From Parabacteroides massiliensis (GTDB lineage Bacteria > Bacteroidota > Bacteroidia > Bacteroidales > Tannerellaceae): 64,000 nucleotides of DNA. The stretch covers positions 917,918-981,917 of the forward strand of contig NZ_LT700191.1 in NCBI RefSeq assembly GCF_900155425.1. The letters run 5' to 3'. The notes below the pieces were generated by a model. The model had not been told where the DNA came from and did not search any database. It saw nothing but the letters and a program-made list of their open reading frames with translations. This document shows, in pieces, positions 46,986-55,888 of the stretch. Position numbers and translations under genes: made by a program. Numbering within the stretch: position 1 is the stretch's first letter; the number at the start of each line of letters is the position of its first letter.

Positions 46986-47236
46986 GTTTTTTCATAATAG
47001 TATTAGATTTAAGGTTAACAAAGTTTGGTTAGGGGTTGTCGTGAGACAGCCTTTAATTATTTATAGGGGCTCATCACGAAAAAACAACACGCATAATTCC
47101 CGCTTGAATACTCTGATTGCCGGAGGCGATCGTCGTGCTTTCACTATATATACACAGAGGAATATTAAAACGGAAAACATAAAGAAAAGAAGGAACTGTC
47201 TACGCATCATGTAGACAGCCCCTTCTTTTCTTTATG
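46986..47236 (+). ncRNA. Probable small non-coding RNA, possibly 6S-like
   Basis: A 448-base gap between genes holds a consensus promoter and a strong terminator about 250 bases apart, with no convincing reading frame between. The predicted RNA can form TCGTGA/TCACGA plus AGCC/GGCT (about 47040-47093), a hairpin GATTGCC-GGA-GGCGATC (about 47115-47131), and a closing pairing CTGTG/CACAG. Size and an open, rod-like layout fit a 6S-type RNA, but I could not identify the family. It is too short for RNase P RNA, has no tmRNA tag, and lacks the SRP RNA loop. Bases 46808-46949 show nothing else. Confidence 0.6.
47178..47236. terminator. Strong bipartite terminator shared by the RNA candidate and the FKBP gene
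   Basis: A 16-bp stem (47178-47193 with 47221-47236) continues, after an AA/CC mismatch, as an 8-bp stem CTGTCTAC/GTAGACAG around loop GCATCAT. Purine- and T-rich arms make it usable in both directions. Confidence 0.85.
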
Positions 47237-47255
47237 TAAATCAACAGTTCTATAT

Positions 47256-47819
47256 TTAACTTGCCGAAGCAGCCTGCTCATCTACCGAAACCAGTTCGAT
47301 TTCGAATATCAAAGTCGAATAAGCCGGGATACTACCGCTGCCACTTGAACCATAGGCTAACTGCTGCGGAATCCAAACCTCATATTTATCTCCTTCGACC
47401 ATGTGTTGCAAAGCGACTGACCAGCCTGATATGACAGAACCATATCCATTAGGATTGGAAGTCGAATAATTTGCATAATACGAACTGACCGCACATTTGA
47501 AAGGCGTACCGTCTTCAAACAGGCGTGCATCAAATTCCGTACCGTCCGTCAAAGACCCCTTATAATAAACAGATACACGACTATTGAAATAGACTTTTTT
47601 GCCATCACCCTTTTTAATCAGTTTGGCAAAAACATATCCGTCACCGGCTTCCGAATCCCATTTTTCAAAACCTGTTTCGTTTGCTTTTGCCTGGAAGGCA
47701 ATATCCTGTTCCAATTTATATGCTTCTCTTTCAACAGCATCAGTATCGTCATCGTCCTTACAAGAAGAGACGACAAAGACACACAACAACATCAACGCGA
47801 TATGCAGGTATTTCTTCAT
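47256..47819 (-). CDS. FKBP-type peptidyl-prolyl isomerase lipoprotein
   Basis: A 187-residue lipoprotein with lipobox VVSSCKDDDDTD near residue 20 and an acidic stretch after the cysteine. The FKBP domain (about 75-180) has VSVYYKGSLTDGTEFDARLFEDGTPFKCAV and VEGDKYEVWIPQQLAYGSSGSGSIPAYSTLIFEIEL, here in parts. It should speed proline isomerization in the periplasm or at the outer membrane. It follows glyS by only a few bases and may be co-transcribed with it. Confidence 0.92.
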   Translation of the reverse strand: MKKYLHIALMLLCVFVVSSCKDDDDTDAVEREAYKLEQDIAFQAKANETGFEKWDSEAGDGYVFAKLIKKGDGKKVYFNSRVSVYYKGSLTDGTEFDARLFEDGTPFKCAVSSYYANYSTSNPNGYGSVISGWSVALQHMVEGDKYEVWIPQQLAYGSSGSGSIPAYSTLIFEIELVSVDEQAASAS

Positions 47820-47823
47820 GCGT

Positions 47824-49368
47824 TTATTCCATTATTTTTTTTAATAAATTCTTCATGCTAACCTTCTCAGAGATAATATCATGCAACTTGTCGATGCTTA
47901 CACGTTCCTGTTCCATCGTATCGCGGAAACGGATCGTTACACAATTATCCTTCAAAGTATCGTGGTCAACTGTAATACAGTACGGGGTTCCGATAGCATC
48001 CTGGCGACGATAGCGTTTTCCGATAGAATCTTTTTCATCATACTGGCAACGGAAATCGAAACGCAACAACTTCATGATCTCTTCGGCTTTTTCGGGCAGG
48101 CCGTCTTTCTTCACCAGCGGCAATACGGCGAGCTTGATAGGTGCCAATGCTGCGGGCAACTTCAATACGACACGTGTTTCGCCGTTTTCCAACGTTTCTT
48201 CGCAATAAGAACCGGCCATCACGCTCAGGAATACGCGGTCTACACCGATAGAAGTTTCGATCACATACGGGGTATAGCTCTGATTCAGTTCGGGATCGAA
48301 ATACTGGATCTTCTTGCCCGAGAACTTTTCGTGCTGGCTCAAGTCGAAATTCGTACGGCTGTGGATACCTTCCACTTCTTTGAAGCCGAACGGCATTTCA
48401 AATTCGATATCGGTAGCAGCGTTGGCATAGTGAGCCAGTTTTTCGTGATCGTGATAACGATATTTTTCGTTACCCAGTCCCATAGCCTGGTGCCATTTCA
48501 AGCGAGTAGCCTTCCACTGTTTGAACCATTCCATTTCTTCGCCCGGACGAACAAAGAACTGCATTTCCATCTGTTCGAACTCGCGCATACGGAAGATGAA
48601 CTGGCGGGCTACGATCTCGTTACGGAAGGCCTTACCGATCTGGGCGATACCGAAAGGTATTTTCATACGGCCGGTCTTCTGAACGTTCAGGAAGTTGACA
48701 AAAATACCCTGTGCCGTTTCCGGACGCAGATAGACTTTCATGGCGCCGTCCGATGTAGACCCCATTTCGGTCGAGAACATCAGGTTGAACTGGCGGACAT
48801 CGGTCCAGTTGCGGGTTCCGGAGATTGGGCAGACGATTTCGCAATCCAGGATCAGCTGGCGCAGGTCTTCGAAATTGGAATCGTTCATATCTTTCGAGTA
48901 GCGTTCGTGGATCTCGTTCCACTTAGCTTGGTATTCAAGCACACGTCCGTTAGTTGCGCGGAACTGGGCTTCGTCGAAAGCATCGCCGAATTTCTTTGCG
49001 GCCTTGGCCACTTCCTTATTCATCTTCTCCTCTATCTTTGCCAAGTGATCTTCGATCAACACATCGGCACGATACCGCTTCTTGGAATCTTTGTTGTCGA
49101 TCAGGGGGTCATTGAACGCGTCGACATGGCCGGATGCTTTCCAGATAGTAGGGTGCATAAAGATAGCGGAGTCGATACCGACTACATTTTCGTGCAACAG
49201 CGTCATGCTGTCCCACCAGTATTTCTTTATGTTATTTTTCAGCTCTACGCCATACTGTCCGTAATCATACACTGCTCCTAAACCGTCATAAATCTCCGAA
49301 GAGGGGAATACAAACCCGTATTCTTTACAGTGCGAAACTAATTTCTTAAATACATCTTCTTGTGCCAT
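47824..49368 (-). CDS. glyS: Glycyl-tRNA synthetase, single-chain type
   Basis: A class II synthetase of 514 residues from the ATG at 49368 (MAQEDVFKKLV); a longer frame to 49419 would use repeat sequence and is rejected. Class II motifs include the motif 2 region FRNEIVARQFIFRMREFEQMEMQFF and motif 3-like FLSVMAGSY. The C-terminal anticodon-binding domain contains PIKLAVLPLVKKDGLPEKAEEI. It is the alpha2 (eukaryote-like) form, common in this phylum. It attaches glycine to tRNA-Gly. Confidence 0.96.
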   Translation of the reverse strand: MAQEDVFKKLVSHCKEYGFVFPSSEIYDGLGAVYDYGQYGVELKNNIKKYWWDSMTLLHENVVGIDSAIFMHPTIWKASGHVDAFNDPLIDNKDSKKRYRADVLIEDHLAKIEEKMNKEVAKAAKKFGDAFDEAQFRATNGRVLEYQAKWNEIHERYSKDMNDSNFEDLRQLILDCEIVCPISGTRNWTDVRQFNLMFSTEMGSTSDGAMKVYLRPETAQGIFVNFLNVQKTGRMKIPFGIAQIGKAFRNEIVARQFIFRMREFEQMEMQFFVRPGEEMEWFKQWKATRLKWHQAMGLGNEKYRYHDHEKLAHYANAATDIEFEMPFGFKEVEGIHSRTNFDLSQHEKFSGKKIQYFDPELNQSYTPYVIETSIGVDRVFLSVMAGSYCEETLENGETRVVLKLPAALAPIKLAVLPLVKKDGLPEKAEEIMKLLRFDFRCQYDEKDSIGKRYRRQDAIGTPYCITVDHDTLKDNCVTIRFRDTMEQERVSIDKLHDIISEKVSMKNLLKKIME

Positions 49369-49393
49369 AATAATAATTTGCCTATTAATTAAC

Positions 49394-49473
49394 GTGCCAA
49401 TGTGCCAATGGAAAAACAACTCGTCCTACTTGCCAATTCTCATTGGCATATTGACACATTTGCACATTGGCAC
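49394..49473. repeat. Nested inverted repeat built from GTGCCAAT units upstream of glyS
   Basis: GTGCCAAT is tandemly repeated at 49394-49409. GTGCCAATGTGC (49394-49405) is the exact complement of 49462-49473, and TGCCAATG (49403-49410) that of 49441-49448, giving a nested stem. It lies in the expected 5' leader or promoter of glyS. Confidence 0.65.
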
Positions 49474-49578
49474 ATCATTAGTGTTGCAAAGTAAATGATT
49501 TTTTCGGTAATCTGTAGCATTTTCAGCATCTTATAAGATATTTTCAAAGAAACACCGCCAAAACGGAACCTACTTCCA

Positions 49579-50748
49579 TCAGGAAAAGGGTGAATGCCGT
49601 TTCATAAATGTATCGGTAATCAATGTCAAAGCCCCATCACCGGTAATGTTGCAAGCCGTACCGAAGCTATCCTGCAAGGCAAATATTGCTATAAGCAGAG
49701 CTGTACCTGCATCATCGAATCCCAGTACGGAAATAACAATACCCAATGATGCCAGTACGGTTCCTCCCGGAACACCGGGCGCACCTACTGCCAATACACC
49801 TAAAAGAAATATGAATAAGACGAGGGTAGAAAGTTCAGGCAACTGGCCGTAGAGCAATTGGGATACAACACACACAAAGAAAACCTCAGTCAGTACGGAA
49901 CCGCAAAGGTGTATGTTTGCGAACAGGGGAATTGAGAAGTCCGAAACTTTCTTGTCCAGTACAGGGCTCTTGTGTGCACATTCCAAGGCTACACCCAACG
50001 TAGCGGCAGAAGACATGGTTCCCAATGCCGTGAGATAGGCAGGCAGGTAGAACTTGAGTACCTGCCAACTGTTCTTACCGGAATAAACAGCAGCCAATCC
50101 ATAGAGCAGTAACAACCATAGGTAATGGCAGGCTATGACAATCAATATCACCGGCAGAAAGATTCCCAAACGGGATATATCCCCCTCATAAGATAGCGAA
50201 CAGAAATTAGCAGCCACATACAATGGAAGCAGAGGTATCAGAATACGTTTTACCAGTTGCAACACGATCTCCCGGAATTGTAAGAGCAGCACCGTAACCT
50301 CTTTCGAGTTTATCCAGATGCATCCCAATCCAATAAAGACCGAGAACAGCAGGGCGGACATCACACTCAACATGGGAGGAATCTCCAAGTTGAATAAGAC
50401 TTCAGGCAGTTCCCTCAAGGATCCGGTGACAGGCCGTATGTCCAGCAAAGGCATCACCTGATATCCTACCAGCATGGCAAAAAATGCTGCGCCTACGGAC
50501 GAAAGGTATGCTAACAGGAAGGCAAAAACTATCAGCCGTGAAACATTTCCTTTCAGGGATGCGATGGAAGGAGCCACGAAACCGATGATTATCATAGGAA
50601 CGAGAAAAAAGATAACCTGCCCGCTTATCTGCTTGAGGACCAACACGCTTTTCATCCCGGCTTTCGGGATGAAAAGTCCTGTCAGGATACCGATGATAAC
50701 AGCCAATACTAAAATAACAATTGTATTTGAAATGATTTTCTTTATCAT
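49579..50748 (-). CDS. Dicarboxylate/amino acid:cation symporter (DAACS)
   Basis: A 389-residue inner-membrane transporter of the GltP/SstT type. Hallmarks are the serine-rich hairpin GTMSSAATLGVALE (near 250), the segment GAPGVPGGTVLASLG (near 320) and the substrate-site motif FGTACNITGDGALTLI (near 365). It imports glutamate, aspartate, serine or a small dicarboxylate with a cation. It is the last gene after an M20 hydrolase and an S9 peptidase, so it may take up the amino acid those enzymes release. Confidence 0.93.
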   Translation of the reverse strand: MIKKIISNTIVILVLAVIIGILTGLFIPKAGMKSVLVLKQISGQVIFFLVPMIIIGFVAPSIASLKGNVSRLIVFAFLLAYLSSVGAAFFAMLVGYQVMPLLDIRPVTGSLRELPEVLFNLEIPPMLSVMSALLFSVFIGLGCIWINSKEVTVLLLQFREIVLQLVKRILIPLLPLYVAANFCSLSYEGDISRLGIFLPVILIVIACHYLWLLLLYGLAAVYSGKNSWQVLKFYLPAYLTALGTMSSAATLGVALECAHKSPVLDKKVSDFSIPLFANIHLCGSVLTEVFFVCVVSQLLYGQLPELSTLVLFIFLLGVLAVGAPGVPGGTVLASLGIVISVLGFDDAGTALLIAIFALQDSFGTACNITGDGALTLITDTFMKRHSPFS

Positions 50749-50767
50749 ACTAGTTATTTTAAACTGT

Positions 50768-52228
50768 TTATTTCTTTACCCGATAATCCAATGCCGGCTT
50801 GCGATCACCAAGCAACGGTTCATATTTGAAGTCAGCCCCCCGCCGTTTCTCGAACTCGGCCTTGATCTCAGCCAATAGTTTTGGATTTTGAATCAATTCG
50901 ATAGCACTGAGCGAAAAGACCTTACCGGCATTAATCAAAGCTTTTGTCCCGATGGTCGTTCCGTCCGATGCCACATTCTGCCAACTGTGTCCCGCATTGC
51001 CCGGAATGAAACCGGCAGTTCCAAAGCTGGCAGTAGGCACATTCCAACTTACATCACCTACATCGGATGAGCCTCCGCCTGTCGAAGGTTTTTCTTCAGC
51101 CAAGGGAGCAACGGTAGCAGCCTGTTCCAATTTTGAGACATCCGTATTCGTTGTCTTGGCAATTGCCTCAGCAAACTTGCGTTCGCGTTCATCATAAATG
51201 ACGCCGCCTACCTTCTCCAAACTTTGTTGCAGCACCTCTGATAACTTGCGGTTATGCAGCCGCTCGTAAAAGCCTGCCACAATTTCCGGTTCCACGCGTG
51301 TCTGTGTGCCGGCTGCAGCCCCCTCGGCAGCTGCGTAGATCCAATCCTTCAGTTGTTTCAGTATTTCACGTTTCGGGCTGCGGATGTAATAGGATACGCG
51401 TGCATATTCGGGGACGACATTGGGGGCAATACCTCCTTCCGGAATAACATAATGGATACGCGATGATGTCGGTACATGTTCACGGAGCAGATTGACCATA
51501 TAGTTCAAAGCTTCCACTCCGTCCAATGCCGATCGCCCGAGCCATGGTGTGCCTGCTGCATGAGCCGCTTTTCCATAAAACCGGAAATCGACCATTTGGA
51601 TAGCTGTCCCACTACCCACGCTCACGCCGTTACCTGTCGAGGGATGCCAGTCAAGGACAGCATCGACACCTTTGAACAAACCTTCGCGTACTAAATAGAC
51701 TTTGCCGCCACCGCCCTCTTCTGCCGGGGAGCCGAACACTTTGATGGTTCCCGCATGTTTTGTTTCAGCCAACCACTTACTGATAGCAACAGCTCCCGAT
51801 ACGGATCCCACACCAAAGATGTTATGTCCGCATCCATGACCGTTTCCATTCTCAACCAACGGTTTGCGGTAGGGTACCGTATCTTGAGACAAGCCGGGAA
51901 GCGCATCGAACTCAGCCAGGATCCCTATCACGGGGCTTCCGCTACCATACGTGGCAACAAACGCTGTCGGCATTCCTGCTACACCAGCCTCCACCGTAAA
52001 ACCGTTCGCTTCCAGATGCTCTTGTAACTGTTTGGAACTCTCTGTCTCGATGAAGCCTAATTCGGGCATTTCCCATATTTTCTTTTGAAGAGCATCGTAC
52101 GTGCCGAAGTTCTTGTCCAAATATTCTGTAGCAATGTTCTGTTTGTCATGCTTGTTTTTTTGTTGTGATAAAGCATCTTGTGCGAACAACAGCCCAAGTA
52201 AAATCAATAAACTGACAATTTCTTTCAT
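50768..52228 (-). CDS. Exported M20-family amidohydrolase (AbgB-like)
   Basis: A 486-residue metallohydrolase with an N-terminal signal peptide (ends DALSQ). The metal site is visible as NGHGCGHNIFG (near 130) and SPAEEGGGGKV (near 170), with WHPSTGN following. The set of motifs and length match the AbgB/p-aminobenzoyl-glutamate hydrolase group, which cleaves an acyl-amino acid bond. Export is unusual for this group and places the reaction in the periplasm. It lies 19 bases before the symporter gene. Confidence 0.9.
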   Translation of the reverse strand: MKEIVSLLILLGLLFAQDALSQQKNKHDKQNIATEYLDKNFGTYDALQKKIWEMPELGFIETESSKQLQEHLEANGFTVEAGVAGMPTAFVATYGSGSPVIGILAEFDALPGLSQDTVPYRKPLVENGNGHGCGHNIFGVGSVSGAVAISKWLAETKHAGTIKVFGSPAEEGGGGKVYLVREGLFKGVDAVLDWHPSTGNGVSVGSGTAIQMVDFRFYGKAAHAAGTPWLGRSALDGVEALNYMVNLLREHVPTSSRIHYVIPEGGIAPNVVPEYARVSYYIRSPKREILKQLKDWIYAAAEGAAAGTQTRVEPEIVAGFYERLHNRKLSEVLQQSLEKVGGVIYDERERKFAEAIAKTTNTDVSKLEQAATVAPLAEEKPSTGGGSSDVGDVSWNVPTASFGTAGFIPGNAGHSWQNVASDGTTIGTKALINAGKVFSLSAIELIQNPKLLAEIKAEFEKRRGADFKYEPLLGDRKPALDYRVKK

Positions 52229-52288
52229 GACTTATATCCCTTTCTTCTGATTAAGTAATAACTCTTTATAATGAAACATTCCGGCAAT

Positions 52289-54265
52289 TTACCGAAGATA
52301 TTGTTCAAACCACTGCGTGATCTCTTGCAATCTCTTGACCCGGTTCTGCGGCTTGCCTGACCGCGATAATTCATGATTCTCACCTTTGAATATCACAATA
52401 CGCGCCGGCACATTGAAGTGACGGAGGGCGCTATACATCTGTATGCCTTCCGGCAGCGGACAACGGTAATCTTCTTCGCTATGGATAAAAAGCGTAGGAG
52501 TTTTTACTCGGTTGGCATATGCCAGTGGGGATTGTTTCCACAAATTCTCATAATTATTCCAAGGGTTACCTCCCGTATAAGCATATCCAAAAGAATAACC
52601 AATGTCACTCAACATTGTAAATGAAATCCAGGAAGAGATGCTCCGTTGCGATGCAGCTGCCCGGAAACGGTCGGTATGCCCGATAATCCAATTGGTCATT
52701 ACACCTCCGTAAGAGCCACCGGTTACTCCGATTCGCCTTTTGTCGATGAAGTTCGTTTTCACAATGGTTGTATCTACAAAACGCATCAAGTCATCATAAT
52801 CAATATCGCCGAATGCTCCTTTTAAGCGAGCGAACTCATTTCCTCGTCCGTTGCTTCCAGTCGGATTTGTGTATATGACAGCATATCCTTTGTTTGCCCA
52901 ATATTGCATTTCATGAAAAAAAGAAGTTCCGTAAGTGGCTTTCGGACCACCATGAATATCAAGAATCGCAGGATATTTTCCACCTTCTTCATAGTGAGCG
53001 GGAGACAATACGTAACCTCGTAGTTTCACACCGTTGCGATTCGTGAACTCAATGGGCTGTGGAGTGACAACCTGATAGGAATCCAGCAGGCTGGTATTGA
53101 TATCGGAAAGTCTGGAGAGCTTTTCTCCTTTGTCCCAATAGTATATCTCTTGTGCACGTGAGGGAACGGAAGCAATTAACAAGAATCCTTTCCGATAGGG
53201 TATGTATTCATCCACATCAATACTGTCGGGTGTAAGGATGGAGACTTGACTTCCTTTATAATCAACTTGTACCAACGGAGCATGGTCAATCACTGTTGAT
53301 ACATAGTAAACTCCTTGTTTGTCAGCAAACAATTTGGAATGATTTCCTCCTTTTATATCGCTAATCAAGGAATTGCCAACTGAGCAGACATCTCCGTCGT
53401 AGAGTTCCTTTGCTTTTCCGTTTGTCAAATCTAATTGATAAAGGGCAGCGTTCTGTTGAGGATTTTCCTCCGAATATTTCCTCAACGTGAACAAAAGAGT
53501 TCCTTCCTTGGTGAAGTTCAATTGACCATAACTGCTGCTATCGGCTACGCTCCATGTTTTCGTATCGAGTGACACAGTGTTCATCACCAGCAATTTATCA
53601 TCCGGATAGGTTTTACCAGAATGTTTCCGGAGCACATAACCCAGTTGATGTTTGTCTGGGCTAAGTGCAAGTTCCGATACGGAAGCCAATGTGTCAGACA
53701 GAAGTGTGACATTTCCCTTGTCGTATTGGTAAAGAACTGTGCGCAGGCCATTTATATCTCCTCTACCGTTACTCCAAAAAGGAAGTTCTTCGAATATACG
53801 ATAGTTGTCGGCATTCAAGCCGTCAGCCTGCTTCAATCGGTATTGAGCCGTAAAGAAAAAATGATCGGGTGCGATAAATGCCACTTCTTGTACGCAATAA
53901 GGCAGCTTTAACCATTCCAAAGCTTCACCATACGCATTGGAAAGACGTTTGAATGTTGTTTCATCCTTTCCTGACTGCCGTAAGATAATATCATCTCCTT
54001 GCAGGCTGAACCAATTGACATCACTTCCCGTAGTCAATTGAATAGTGTTGCCATCTGCTTTCAACTGATAGAGATTGCTTATATATTTTCCCTGTTTCAA
54101 ATCTGCCTGTTTGAGTAGGAAAAACAGATTTCCATCCTTTTCTTGCAGCGAGGATATGCTTCGGAGTTTTCCGAAGAAATCGACTCCTATGGGGAGTTTC
54201 TGGGCAGTGGCATAACCGGCAATAAGCAAAGCGACTGCCGCAAAAAGAACTGCTTTATATTTCAT
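52289..54265 (-). CDS. Exported S9-family prolyl oligopeptidase-type peptidase
   Basis: About 658 residues from the ATG at 54265 (the upstream TTG at 54271 is less likely). Signal peptide ends near GYATAQ. A beta-propeller (about 30-390) precedes an alpha/beta-hydrolase domain with the nucleophile motif GVTGGSYGGVMTNW (Ser near 512), Asp in FIHSEEDYRCP and His in GENHELSRSG. It is a dipeptidyl- or acylaminoacyl-peptidase-type enzyme acting on short peptides in the periplasm. It follows susD by about 40 bases. Confidence 0.93.
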   Translation of the reverse strand: MKYKAVLFAAVALLIAGYATAQKLPIGVDFFGKLRSISSLQEKDGNLFFLLKQADLKQGKYISNLYQLKADGNTIQLTTGSDVNWFSLQGDDIILRQSGKDETTFKRLSNAYGEALEWLKLPYCVQEVAFIAPDHFFFTAQYRLKQADGLNADNYRIFEELPFWSNGRGDINGLRTVLYQYDKGNVTLLSDTLASVSELALSPDKHQLGYVLRKHSGKTYPDDKLLVMNTVSLDTKTWSVADSSSYGQLNFTKEGTLLFTLRKYSEENPQQNAALYQLDLTNGKAKELYDGDVCSVGNSLISDIKGGNHSKLFADKQGVYYVSTVIDHAPLVQVDYKGSQVSILTPDSIDVDEYIPYRKGFLLIASVPSRAQEIYYWDKGEKLSRLSDINTSLLDSYQVVTPQPIEFTNRNGVKLRGYVLSPAHYEEGGKYPAILDIHGGPKATYGTSFFHEMQYWANKGYAVIYTNPTGSNGRGNEFARLKGAFGDIDYDDLMRFVDTTIVKTNFIDKRRIGVTGGSYGGVMTNWIIGHTDRFRAAASQRSISSWISFTMLSDIGYSFGYAYTGGNPWNNYENLWKQSPLAYANRVKTPTLFIHSEEDYRCPLPEGIQMYSALRHFNVPARIVIFKGENHELSRSGKPQNRVKRLQEITQWFEQYLR

Positions 54266-54304
54266 TATCAATCAATTATTAAAACAGTAAAACAATCTGC
54301 CATT

Positions 54305-55858
54305 TCATTCATAAGAAGCATAAGGGTTTGCTCCCGTCTTAGCCTCGTCATACCCATCATATCCCCAGTTTTGCCACAGCCCTTCCGGGTTGAGGTCGCG
54401 TTGAGCTTGAGGAATGGGATAGCGGTAATGCTTCAGCCCGATGGTCTGCTTGTTGTATTGGAGATCCTGCGCTACCGTGCTGTTCTTGATTGTCTTTACA
54501 AGGATGCGCCAACGTACAAGGTCGAGCCAATGCTTCTGTTCATAAACAAACTCCCACGTACGTTCTTGTTGGATCGCTTTCTTGAACCCTTCATAGTCCA
54601 ACCCCTTCTTCAGATCATGTGTGGATGTTGCTGTCACGGGGAAACTCCGGAATGCACGTCGGCGCACTTGATTAATCGCCTCGTATGCATCCGCATTGGG
54701 TGCCCCGTCTCGTTCGTTGATAGCTTCCGCCTTTACGAGCAGCACCTCCGCGTAGCGTAGGATGCTACGGTTGATGTTCCGGTTGTTGGCGCTTGCCTGC
54801 GGATCACCGGCATCTATGTATTTACGAAAGCGAGGGAGTTTGAAATGATAGTAAGTCCCGGTCTCCGGATTGTAGAGCGAGTCGGCAAAAGAGCCTTCGC
54901 GGCGTTGATCGCCAACCTCGTAAGAATCGACCACGTCGCGATTGGCGGGAACCACATGGGGCAATTCATCTGAAAACCCGCTGGAGAAGGCGCAGTGGCA
55001 AAGATGGTTGCCACCAGTCCCATCGGCAGCCGAACCGGTATCGTGCTGTGTGGCGAAGATGCTCTCTTTCCCATTACGGTTGCCGTTGTCCCAGTTGGCA
55101 AGGAAGTTCTCCTCCAGTTCATAGCCAGTCACGAGGTTGGCTGCTTCCACAGCTTGGGCATACTTTTCTTTTCTACCGGTGTCATCGAGCGTAGGGGAAA
55201 CCTGCCCCCATGTCAGCAAGACTTTGGAAAGAAGCGCATAAGCAGCGCCTTGTGTTGCCCGTCCTTTGTCGGCAGAGGAATAAGAACTGACCACGGGTAG
55301 CTTTTCTGCTGCGTCACGCAAGTCTGCTACGATCTGTTCATATACTTTGTCAATGGGCTGGCGCGACACTCCGCTTCCCTCAATGTTATGGAGGACTATC
55401 GGGAAATCCCCCCAGAACTGCACTGCATAGTTCAGGTAGTAGGCACGGAGGAAACGTGCTTCGCCAATGACGCGTGTTTGTGTTGGGAGTGAAATGCGTT
55501 CATTGTCCCGAACATTGTCGATGGCATCGTTGGCGGCAGCGATGCCATGGTTGAGGTCACGCCACATGCCAGTAATATAACTGTTGTTTCCATCCCATTT
55601 CAGAAGTCCCAACAGGCCACCTCCACCGTTAGGGTTCTCTCCTGAGATGGTCGTTTCCGTCACCAAATCAGTCATGTATCCGAAAGCCGTACTTTTGTTG
55701 ACATTAACTTGGTAAGCGGCATTCACCAGTGCAATGGCATCTTCATCGCTTGCCGGAAGGTTACCCTGAGCCAGTACACCGATCGGTGTCTGTTCCAAGG
55801 AGTCGGAGCAGGAAGCAAGGCCTGCAGCGACAAGAAGACTATATATAATCTTTTTCAT
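54305..55858 (-). CDS. SusD/RagB-family lipoprotein of the peptide-type locus
   Basis: A 517-residue SusD-like lipoprotein: lipobox LASCSDSLEQTP near residue 17, TPR-like part with RVIGEARFLRAYYLNYAVQFWGD, and the C-terminal RagB/SusD signature SILRYAEVLLVKAEAINERDG and RTWEFVYEQKHWLDLVRW. It should bind ligand at the cell surface and lid the neighbouring SusC. RagB of Porphyromonas gingivalis, a family member, handles peptides, which fits the peptidase genes that follow. Confidence 0.93.
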   Translation of the reverse strand: MKKIIYSLLVAAGLASCSDSLEQTPIGVLAQGNLPASDEDAIALVNAAYQVNVNKSTAFGYMTDLVTETTISGENPNGGGGLLGLLKWDGNNSYITGMWRDLNHGIAAANDAIDNVRDNERISLPTQTRVIGEARFLRAYYLNYAVQFWGDFPIVLHNIEGSGVSRQPIDKVYEQIVADLRDAAEKLPVVSSYSSADKGRATQGAAYALLSKVLLTWGQVSPTLDDTGRKEKYAQAVEAANLVTGYELEENFLANWDNGNRNGKESIFATQHDTGSAADGTGGNHLCHCAFSSGFSDELPHVVPANRDVVDSYEVGDQRREGSFADSLYNPETGTYYHFKLPRFRKYIDAGDPQASANNRNINRSILRYAEVLLVKAEAINERDGAPNADAYEAINQVRRRAFRSFPVTATSTHDLKKGLDYEGFKKAIQQERTWEFVYEQKHWLDLVRWRILVKTIKNSTVAQDLQYNKQTIGLKHYRYPIPQAQRDLNPEGLWQNWGYDGYDEAKTGANPYASYE

Positions 55859-55888
55859 CTCAATCTACAGTTTTCATTTTTAAATATA

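Noticed and set aside
46867-47214. 115-codon frame in the gap before the FKBP gene
   Set aside because: It starts upstream of the promoter, crosses it and ends in the terminator stem; the composition is not coding-like.
47881-49281. 466-codon open frame on the plus strand
   Set aside because: It mirrors the glycyl-tRNA synthetase gene, whose own motifs are unmistakable.
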